Shown here: positions 52,956 through 59,552 of the stretch, in pieces
How the letters are laid out: each line of letters starts with the position of its first letter
Position numbering within the stretch: the first letter of the stretch is position 1
Assembly: GCA_021776825.1 (NCBI GenBank)
Contig: JAJFFG010000094.1
Span: 1 to 59,552 of the forward strand
Length of the DNA: 59,552 nt
Direction: 5' to 3'
Origin: Planctomycetota bacterium
GTDB taxonomy: Bacteria > Planctomycetota > JAJSAM01 > JAJVHW01
Translations under genes and position numbers: made by a program
The notes under the pieces: generated by a model
Told to the model about the DNA's origin: nothing
The model's database searches: none
What the model saw: the letters and a program-made list of their open reading frames with translations, nothing else

Positions 52956-53480
52956 ATGCCCCGAGCCGAACGTCACCTGAACTCATTCGCGTCGTCGCTC
53001 GCAGCGTGCGAGTCCTTGGCAAGTCAGGGCGAGGCGCGGTTGCTTCGGCGCGCCGACGCGATCTCGCGCTGGTCGGTCGCCCAGCAGCTCGACCACATCG
53101 TCGAGGCCGCGAAGTACTGCCTGAACTTCGCGTCGCAGGTCTCTCACGGCGAGGGCGAGGACGCGGCGAGCGCGGGGAAGACGAAGTTCATCGGCCGCGT
53201 GATCCTCGTGACCGGCTGGATCCCACGCGGGAAGGGCAAGGCCCCGCAGGTCGTCGTTCCGGAGGATGAGCCGGACCTCGATCGGCTGGCGAACCGGCTG
53301 GCCGGGCTACGCGTGGAATGCGGTGCGCTCGCCGATCGTTCTTTGGCGTTGGACACCGCGGAGTGCGTCGCGCGACATCCGTTGCTCGGCGCGTTCACCG
53401 CATGCGACTGGCTGCGCTTCGCGGGTGTCCACACACGACATCATCTGAAGATCGTGCGGGATATCCTGGGGGCTGGGTGA
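52956..53480 (+). CDS. DinB-like DUF1569 protein
   Basis: The 174-residue helical protein has DinB/DUF1569 features: ISRWSVAQQLDHIVEAAKYC and HTRHHLKIVRDIL. The three histidines (H in QQLDH, and HTRHH) are the likely metal site of the four-helix bundle. Members include thiol-dependent S-transferases, but many have no known reaction. ATG 52956 follows GGAG. It lies 11 bases after batE and is probably a read-on gene of the operon. Confidence 0.85.
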   Translation: MPRAERHLNSFASSLAACESLASQGEARLLRRADAISRWSVAQQLDHIVEAAKYCLNFASQVSHGEGEDAASAGKTKFIGRVILVTGWIPRGKGKAPQVVVPEDEPDLDRLANRLAGLRVECGALADRSLALDTAECVARHPLLGAFTACDWLRFAGVHTRHHLKIVRDILGAG

Positions 53481-53674
53481 GAGGCGGTGGTGGGCCATGG
53501 CCGGAGCCGAGTTGTTGACGACGGTTCCGCCGTCCCGACTTCCAGCGCGTCTCAGACCGAAACACTGCTCGGGAGGCTCGCATCACGGCACATCAGAGGG
53601 CGGTGTGTGCCTCGAGCGTGTCGCGGTCGAGCCCGACGTTGCCGGTCCAGATCTGGCGCGGACGCCCAACCTGA
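53481..53674. other. Junction region between bat operon and defence-like operon
   Basis: There are 194 bases without a convincing gene. I see no tRNA, repeat or integrase here that would mark an island edge. The two genes on either side converge; no clear terminator hairpin was identified. Confidence 0.4.
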
Positions 53675-55276
53675 TCATTTCCCTAGGAGGCGGATGAACT
53701 CGGATTCCATCATCCCCACGCGACCCAGACTCTGGCTCACTCGACTGACGAGATCCAAGGCGATCATAGGCCGGAGGCGAGCGACGAACTCGAACAACTG
53801 GTCTCCGCCTTCGGCTTCGTAGACGAGGCGGTTGTTCCTCGACGTCGGGCGAACTGGCGTCCCGGGACGGCTACTCTTGAATCGAAATGAACGGAGCGAC
53901 CTCACCACCGGGTCAATCGAGAGTTCGACTCCTCCCGCGCGCACGGAGCGGCGCCCCGACGTCGCCGTTGAGTTCGCGCTGGCCGGAACGAACGGAAACC
54001 AGAGCCCGTCCTCCGGAACGCGTTCGGCGTCGCACGACGGCATCACGCAGACTAGGTACTCGCCTCCCCTGCGTACGACGACTCCTGCGACCAGGCTTGG
54101 TAGCTCCCCAGGGTGACCGCAGTACACCAAGTCCGCGAAGCGAGCCTTACATGCGTCGGCGTCGTTCGTCCTAGGATGCAACTTCCGCAGGAGTTGATCG
54201 ACCGCGCGGGTGAACTCCTTGTTCTCCCTCTTCGTGAGACTCTCGCACCCCTTGACGAGAGCCTGGACGGGGAGCCCGAGTTCCAAGAGGGCGTCACTCA
54301 TGCCCTCTTGGTGATCGAACCAGACGGCCACGCTGGCGTCGGAGACATGCCCCCGGATCGCGCGTTCGCGGAGTTGGTCCAGCACGGAGTCGCCGAGGAG
54401 GGCTTCCACCTGTTCCTCCGCCCCCGAGCGGGGAAGCGACAGCGCCCGATGCATGACGTACGCGCCATCGACGTCCTGGCCGAAGGCGTCCAGCACCGCG
54501 TGGGTCCTGTCCCGGATCGCTCCTAGTCCGTGCATGGCGGCGTTGGCCAACAAGCCTCCGTTGATCTCGCCGAACAATCGAAGAACGGTGGCGGGAAGCT
54601 CCTCCTCGGGGACCTTGCTCTTCGCGTAGAACGAATCGCCGAGCGCCTCGCGCTTCTGGATGACCACGACCGTGAGAACTCCGCCGTGGAACGTCGCCCG
54701 GCAGTTCGCGTCATTCACGTCACCGCCAGCCCGAGTGAGCCCACCTAGAACTTCACTCCGCTCCGTCGCCGATGAGCCGGTGTAGATGACGACAAGAAGT
54801 CTGCGTGAAGATGCCGCGAGGCCCTTCAGCACCGACACGGCGAAGTCACCACTGTCGCTCTGCCGCGCCCAGTCGAGGATCAGAATATCGGTCCTCCTGG
54901 CGAAGACGTCCGTCTGTCTCCTCAACTCGTCCGTGTCCCGCTCCGCGCGCGAGTCAAGTAGGCTGCACGCGATCCCGCGCTCAGCGAAAGCCGCGACAAG
55001 GGCTTCGTGATCCAGCTGGTGGGTAGGGGGCTCCTCGGGTGCGCGGGCCTTGTCGGGCACAGCGGGCTCGGCGGGCTCGGCCCGGGCGGGGTCGGCGGGC
55101 GGCAGCGGCGCGATCGGGGGCCTCCCCGGGCTCTTGATCGCCGCGGGAACCATCGCCGCCAAGCCGGGCTCGACAACTCGCTTGTAGTTGAAGTAGTCAT
55201 CCACGACGACGACCGTTCTCACGAACGCGGCCGCGGCCGCTGTGCTCGCCTCCGCGAACTCTCCATCCCACGACAT
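53675..55276 (-). CDS. Receiver-domain protein with large unknown C-terminal region
   Basis: The 533-residue protein has all receiver (REC) hallmarks by eye: acidic pair D26-D27 in VVVVDDYFNY, phospho-acceptor D135 in ILILDWARQ, switch T166 in VIYTGS and K208 in VVVIQKRE. Between the first strand and helix 1 is an unusual proline/alanine-rich insertion of about 60 residues (APLPPADPARAEPAEPAVP). Residues 210-533 match no DNA-binding or enzymatic family I can name. The ribosome site GAGGAG lies in the last codons of the GHKL gene, so the two are coupled. This is likely the output or partner protein of that kinase-like protein. Confidence 0.75.
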   Translation of the reverse strand: MSWDGEFAEASTAAAAAFVRTVVVVDDYFNYKRVVEPGLAAMVPAAIKSPGRPPIAPLPPADPARAEPAEPAVPDKARAPEEPPTHQLDHEALVAAFAERGIACSLLDSRAERDTDELRRQTDVFARRTDILILDWARQSDSGDFAVSVLKGLAASSRRLLVVIYTGSSATERSEVLGGLTRAGGDVNDANCRATFHGGVLTVVVIQKREALGDSFYAKSKVPEEELPATVLRLFGEINGGLLANAAMHGLGAIRDRTHAVLDAFGQDVDGAYVMHRALSLPRSGAEEQVEALLGDSVLDQLRERAIRGHVSDASVAVWFDHQEGMSDALLELGLPVQALVKGCESLTKRENKEFTRAVDQLLRKLHPRTNDADACKARFADLVYCGHPGELPSLVAGVVVRRGGEYLVCVMPSCDAERVPEDGLWFPFVPASANSTATSGRRSVRAGGVELSIDPVVRSLRSFRFKSSRPGTPVRPTSRNNRLVYEAEGGDQLFEFVARLRPMIALDLVSRVSQSLGRVGMMESEFIRLLGK

Positions 55277-55279
55277 TCT

Positions 55280-58219
55280 CTACTCCTCGGACACGAGCGC
55301 GTCAGTTGGAAGGCGAATCTCGAAACAGGCTCCCTCTGCATTGGGTACCGCCCGCAACTCGCCCCCTTCCCGCCGCAAAAGATCTCGTGAGATCGTCAGC
55401 CCCAATCCACGTCCCCCCGGCTTGCTGGAGTGGCCCCGACCGAACACCCATTCCAGGTCGTCACTCGCGACACCCGGCCCGTTGTCTCGGACGACGAGAG
55501 ATTGCGCCGTGGTGTCGAGCTCGACACGGCCACCCGTGACACCCCGCAGCCAGAACAGCGCATTGTCGACGAGGTTCACAAAGACCGCGTAGTAGGTGGA
55601 AGGGAAACCCCAGAAGGTCAGGTCACGGAACGCGTCCGTCGCAACGAACTTGATTCTGCATTGCTCCAACCGGGTTCCGAACAAGCGGAGCACGTACCCC
55701 TCGATCTCCCTCCCCTTGAGTAACTGGCGTTTTCGGTAGAGACGGCGGCGCAGCGGCGTGAAGAGCGTGAGGTAGCCGTCCAGGTGCTCGAAGCCGTTTC
55801 GCAACTCGCTCACGAGGCCGCGGAGCTCAGGGTTCGCCTCCCCCCAACGCCCCAATCCCTGGATGTTCGCCCGCAGGTCGCGCACGAGGTGGTCAAACTC
55901 GTGGGAGATTACGGCGATGGCCATCCCCAATTGAGCTGACTCCAACTCTTCGTCGAGTTGCTCACGGAGCTCGATCTGCGACTGTTCTACGGCAGCGAGT
56001 TGCTCGGCGAGGCTGGCATCTGGATTCGGAGACAACGCCTCAAGCTGCTCCAGGAGGCTTGTAGCGGGCGTGAGGAAACTCTCTACGAGCACGTGGATGC
56101 GGCGTGTCTCGGCGACTCGGCGTTCAGTGAGTTCCTCCGCAAGTATTGGAAGCTTGCCGAGCTCGCTCTCTACCTCCCGCAGCCCCATCTGGAGCGATCC
56201 AAAACTCGCGGTGCGCCATCTCCCAAGTCTGTCGATCGTCGCGGCGAGCGCATCACGAAGAGCCCGATTCCTGTCGCTGCTTCGCTCGCTGGCAAGCTTC
56301 AGATCCTGAGCCACGTTCTCGTGCAACTGCTCCATGACGTCGATGTCAACGTCAGCGATCTCGATCGCGTCCCTCACCAGGCGATCTAACTCGCGCCGGA
56401 GAGGCTGGAAGACCTCGTCCTCAAGTTGTTCGCGACGTCCGTGATAGCGCTCCCATTGTCGCTCAAGCGCTTTCGTCAGCCCAATCCGGGGACGGCGTAC
56501 AATGTGCTGTCCAACGAGTTCCTCAACGGCATCCACGGCGGCTCGAGTCAATCCCAAGACTCCGGGTCTCCGCTCGTCGGTGGTGAGAGATAGCACGTCT
56601 TCCATCTGCTTCTCGAAGGACTCTCTGAGTTCTGCAGCTTCGGCCCCCGGCGCCCCGGACTCGACCCAGGTATCGAACGCGGTGAGTGCCCCTTGCAACT
56701 TCTTCTTCCGTTCGGACCGGGTCCTCTCTCGCGCGGCGCTCGCCTCATTGCGATGCCGACTCTCGGCCTTGGCCGCCTCGTACCGCTCGCCGAATCGCGC
56801 GTCTTTTCGAAAGAAGTCAGCTGCGAGTTGGTCCAGCATGTTCTCCATTACGAGTCGGAGATCCCGGTAGGCCACATTGCGGATGAAGCCCTCGCGTCCC
56901 GCTTTCTCGTCAAGGTCGCCGTTCTCCCGCCGGCTCAACAGAACCGCACCGCACATGCGTCGGTGTGAGAAGAAGTAGTAGCTCGCGCTCTTGGAGCGCC
57001 TCTCCTCGATGTGAAGCCAGTCAAAGTCCGGGTTGCCATACGGCAACACCCGGATGCCGTCCAAGTAGACGTACATTCCGCCGAACGCATCGGCCTTCTG
57101 TCGGAACAACTCCCAATCTGCGTCCGGCAGCGTGGTCTCTCTCTTTGCGCCTTGTATGATGGCAAGGTGCGCTTCGAACGCGCCGCACTTGGTGCGCCGC
57201 CGGCGACCGGGCAAGACGATCGTGTGCTTGACCGCCTCGCCAAAGACGGACACCGCGCCGTGGAACGTGCCGAACGCGTCTACCTCCCCGCTGATGTAGT
57301 GGTCAGCATTCAGCATCTCGCCGGGCTCGAAGAAGCGGCCTGGCCCTACCACATCGTCGATCACGGTCGTGCTCTTGTGATGTCGGCAGGCGATTCGGAG
57401 GATCGGCGGGTCGGCGGCCGGCGTCATCGTGTTAGCGAAGCCCTGAAGTTGGCGCGCCATGGGTGACACGCCGCCGTCAAGGTCCAGGTCAGCGCGGATC
57501 ATTGAATCGGCCGGGAAGACCCAGAACTGCGTTCCGCCGTCGCCGCGTGCCAGGCGAAGCGTGTCGCTACCCGGAAGGCTCGCTTCGTGTTCCCACGGAT
57601 CGAAATCGAAGCGATCCAGGTCGCGCAGGATCTCCGCGAGCGTCTCACCTTCCACCTGCTGGCGGTCCGCCAGTTCCGTCACGCATGCGCGAAAGCGAGC
57701 AACCAGTCTCTGGACGAGTTCCCGGTCCACCGGCTGTCCAACGCCGACCTCCTCGATTGGGACGTCGATCTGGTCCAGATCGACTCCCGGGAGGGCGAAC
57801 ACCTCCCAGTGTAGGAATGCCGCCATCAACGGGTGCACCACACCGTCGCGCACGGCGCGACTGAGAATGAGAAGTGGGTTGCCTACAATCCCGATCGCAA
57901 GCCGCCCGATGCCCTTCTCTCCCAGGATCGGGCGCGTCGCCTTGCGCGTGTCCACAGGCGGAGGTGGGAGGCGCCGGTTCTTCACCTTGCTCTCGGTCCC
58001 GACCACAAGCCATCTCTCTTCGAACTCCGCGCGCGTCATGCCGACGCCGTCATCGCGTAGAACGAAGAGGCCGTCGCTGTCGAACACATCGACCTCTACA
58101 TGATTAGCGTACGCATCGTGCGCGTTCTTGAAGAGCTCGTGGACCGCGGTGGGGATTCCTGCGATCTGTTGGCGGCCCAAAAGGTCTACCGTGCGGGCCC
58201 GTGTGCGGAAGCGTGCCAT
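55280..58219 (-). CDS. Hybrid protein: Hsp90/MORC-like ATPase plus histidine-kinase core
   Basis: The 979-residue protein has two GHKL modules. The first (about 1-420) resembles Hsp90/MutL/MORC ATPases: N-box E28-N32-D35 in HELFKNAHDAYA, RDDGVGMT, and GEKGIGRLAIG. A helical coiled-coil middle follows (about 500-770), and then a histidine-kinase core with H773 in VISHEFDHLV, N-box NLVDNALFWL, G1 DNGPGV and G2 GGRGLGLTI. The start was moved to ATG 58219 (MARFRTRARTVDLLG), two bases after the methylase stop, because upstream residues lie inside the methylase gene. It probably acts as an ATP-dependent sensor signalling to the receiver protein downstream. Confidence 0.82.
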   Translation of the reverse strand: MARFRTRARTVDLLGRQQIAGIPTAVHELFKNAHDAYANHVEVDVFDSDGLFVLRDDGVGMTRAEFEERWLVVGTESKVKNRRLPPPPVDTRKATRPILGEKGIGRLAIGIVGNPLLILSRAVRDGVVHPLMAAFLHWEVFALPGVDLDQIDVPIEEVGVGQPVDRELVQRLVARFRACVTELADRQQVEGETLAEILRDLDRFDFDPWEHEASLPGSDTLRLARGDGGTQFWVFPADSMIRADLDLDGGVSPMARQLQGFANTMTPAADPPILRIACRHHKSTTVIDDVVGPGRFFEPGEMLNADHYISGEVDAFGTFHGAVSVFGEAVKHTIVLPGRRRRTKCGAFEAHLAIIQGAKRETTLPDADWELFRQKADAFGGMYVYLDGIRVLPYGNPDFDWLHIEERRSKSASYYFFSHRRMCGAVLLSRRENGDLDEKAGREGFIRNVAYRDLRLVMENMLDQLAADFFRKDARFGERYEAAKAESRHRNEASAARERTRSERKKKLQGALTAFDTWVESGAPGAEAAELRESFEKQMEDVLSLTTDERRPGVLGLTRAAVDAVEELVGQHIVRRPRIGLTKALERQWERYHGRREQLEDEVFQPLRRELDRLVRDAIEIADVDIDVMEQLHENVAQDLKLASERSSDRNRALRDALAATIDRLGRWRTASFGSLQMGLREVESELGKLPILAEELTERRVAETRRIHVLVESFLTPATSLLEQLEALSPNPDASLAEQLAAVEQSQIELREQLDEELESAQLGMAIAVISHEFDHLVRDLRANIQGLGRWGEANPELRGLVSELRNGFEHLDGYLTLFTPLRRRLYRKRQLLKGREIEGYVLRLFGTRLEQCRIKFVATDAFRDLTFWGFPSTYYAVFVNLVDNALFWLRGVTGGRVELDTTAQSLVVRDNGPGVASDDLEWVFGRGHSSKPGGRGLGLTISRDLLRREGGELRAVPNAEGACFEIRLPTDALVSEE

Positions 58220-58221
58220 AG

Positions 58222-59289
58222 CTAGCCCGCCACCCGCGAGGCCTGGTCTGAACGCGCCAGTTCCCGGAGGTGGCTCCCCACGGCTCGGGCGAGCGCTGGC
58301 GGGACCGCGTTTCCGATCTGCCGGCTCGTCTCCTTGATCGTGCCGACGAACTCGTAGTCTCGGGGAAACGTCTGGAGTGCGGCTCCCTCGCGAAGACTGA
58401 GCGCGCGATCCTCCTGGGGATGTCCGAAGCGACCGTTCGACAGGCTGTTGAAGCGAGTTGTGAGTGTCGGTGCTGGCCGGTCCCACCACATGCGGCCGTA
58501 GACGTTCCGGAACGCCTCATCTCGCCCGACGTAGGCGGGGATCTGGAGATCGGTGCTGCTCCACGCCTGACGATCGCCGCCGTCGTGCGGCGTCATCCGT
58601 ATCCGATCGAGGTTGCTTGGACTGAGCGCGGATGCGTAGTGGAAGCTGTCTTCCGGGCACCGCTGCCCCGCCTCCAGGCGGGCGAACCCGTTCTTCGATC
58701 CGAGAACGTCTCGAACGGTTGTCGGATCGTCGGTGGCGTGCGGCGGGAGAGTGATCGAAGCGTGGCGTCGGGAGGCGAGAAGCAGAAAGCGCTCCCTGGT
58801 CTGTGGCACCCCGTACTTCGCGCACGACACGGTTCCAGAGGCCAGCCCCTGGTAGCCCCACGATTGGAGATCTCGGGAGAAAGTCTCGAGCACCTCGTGG
58901 CCGTGCCGCGCGAGCCCTGGGACGTTCTCGACGACGACGTACCCAGGCCGAAGCGCTTCGACCAGACGCGCGAAGTCGAGAAGAAGACGGCTCCCCTGCT
59001 CTGACTTCTCCCGCAGCGTATGCATCTTGCTCCAGAATTGGCACGGGCTACAGCCTGCGAGCACTAGGTCGGATGCGGGGCGTCCCTGGAGACGCCGTCG
59101 CACGTCCTCGACGCGCACCGTTCGGATATCCGCCTTGAGGAAGGCCGTGGTTCGACCGTGGTTGGCCTCGTAGGTGGCCCCGGCGCGGCCATCGATATCG
59201 ATGCCGAGCACCACGTCGATGCCAGCGTCGCGCAGACCTTGAGTCATGCCACCTGCGCCACAGAAGCAATCCACGGCATGGAGTTTCAT
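58222..59289 (-). CDS. DNA (cytosine-5) methyltransferase
   Basis: The 355-residue protein starts at ATG 59289 (GAGGTG upstream). All motifs are there: I (VDCFCGAGGMTQGL), IV with catalytic C83 (GCSPCQFWS), VI (VVVENVPGL), VIII (QTRERFLLLA) and X (RQIGNAVPPALARAVG). It methylates a specific DNA site at C5. No restriction nuclease is adjacent; the next genes are a GHKL kinase-like protein and a receiver protein. The frame upstream of 59289 lacks methylase features and is not credible as coding. The gene stops two bases before the next ATG. Confidence 0.93.
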   Translation of the reverse strand: MKLHAVDCFCGAGGMTQGLRDAGIDVVLGIDIDGRAGATYEANHGRTTAFLKADIRTVRVEDVRRRLQGRPASDLVLAGCSPCQFWSKMHTLREKSEQGSRLLLDFARLVEALRPGYVVVENVPGLARHGHEVLETFSRDLQSWGYQGLASGTVSCAKYGVPQTRERFLLLASRRHASITLPPHATDDPTTVRDVLGSKNGFARLEAGQRCPEDSFHYASALSPSNLDRIRMTPHDGGDRQAWSSTDLQIPAYVGRDEAFRNVYGRMWWDRPAPTLTTRFNSLSNGRFGHPQEDRALSLREGAALQTFPRDYEFVGTIKETSRQIGNAVPPALARAVGSHLRELARSDQASRVAG

Positions 59290-59419
59290 GGACACCTCGC
59301 GAGACGCGGAACGGTCGAGGCTGGCCCGACGGTGTCGGCATCGTATCGCATCGGTCCCATCGCGACTCTGAATGGGCTGCAACAGAAGCACCCCGACGCG
59401 TAGGCGCTTCTCAATGCCA

Positions 59420-59551
59420 TCAACCTCTACCTCGCCGCCCAGCGGGCGTCCACTTGGGCCGTGGTAGGTAGGACCGCCGCGGCGCCGATCGTCCGGGACG
59501 GGGGCGCTCAAGCGTCCTGGCGATGCGGCGGAGCAACCGACGCAGGAAGTC
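59420..59551 (-). CDS. Possible 3' end of a gene extending beyond the window
   Basis: A minus-strand frame enters the window and ends at TGA 59420-59422 after 43 codons (DFLRRLLRRIARTLERPRPG then a basic tail). The first 28 codons favour G/C in third position, as a coding frame would here. It is too short to classify. It would lie upstream of the methylase gene with about 130 bases between. Confidence 0.25.
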   Translation of the reverse strand, partial: DFLRRLLRRIARTLERPRPGRSAPRRSYLPRPKWTPAGRRGRG

Positions 59552-59552
59552 G

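Overview
The window is GC-rich bacterial chromosome. It is densely coding with GC at most third codon positions, and it has many GTG and TTG starts. The cell is diderm: there are two beta-barrel outer-membrane proteins, an Mla-type lipid transport operon and many lipobox lipoproteins. Secreted HEAT-repeat proteins, a cytochrome with two CxxCH motifs, an ECF sigma/anti-sigma pair with a degenerate HtrA protein and a complete MoxR-Bat operon fit a planctomycete-like or similar uncultured lineage. This placement is inference from gene content, not from a marker gene. I saw no rRNA, tRNA or CRISPR array.

Layout: 1-5.0 kb holds a TIR-flanked element, a DUF481 barrel, a pilin-like lipoprotein and an M1 peptidase with HEAT repeats. 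5.3-8.9 kb (minus) holds DUF983-MazG, then an ECF sigma, anti-sigma and pseudo-HtrA cluster. 9.2-15.8 kb (plus) holds a cytochrome, RsmB, an MlaE/F/D plus PqiC-like operon and a lipoprotein. 15.8-16.4 kb is a non-coding repeat array. 16.4-24.4 kb holds a PLP aminotransferase, a TIM-barrel protein, lipoproteins, a LeuA-like synthase, aspartate kinase and a DUF374 acyltransferase. 24.7-31.5 kb holds SirB1, RNase HIII, a beta-CASP nuclease, a large secreted protein and DapF. 31.6-37.9 kb holds a lipoprotein with a C-terminal Hint domain, a GH30 glycosidase, two paralogous HEAT proteins (one interrupted by TGA) and a ChaN/PDZ lipoprotein. 37.9-43.2 kb holds an RlmI-like methylase, a lipoprotein, an OprP-like porin and a YgjP-like metalloprotease. 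43.2-44.1 kb is a second copy of the repeat array. 44.1-52.9 kb holds moxR, DUF58, DUF4381 and batA/B/C/D/E, almost all translationally coupled. 53.7-59.3 kb (minus) is a compact three-gene operon: a C5-cytosine methylase, a protein with an Hsp90/MORC-like ATPase plus a histidine-kinase core, and a receiver-domain protein.

The most unusual content is that last operon, a candidate defence system that joins DNA methylation to phosphorelay-like signalling. Other standouts are the self-cleaving-type Hint domain on a lipoprotein, three genes whose reading frame continues in a coding-like or homologous way past an in-frame stop, two related intergenic arrays of a 180-210 bp repeat, a dispersed hairpin family that twice sits at or forms a gene end, and short tandem duplications centred on gene starts. 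The clearest of the last kind is a 17-bp repeat that makes overlapping five-codon minigenes in front of batA.
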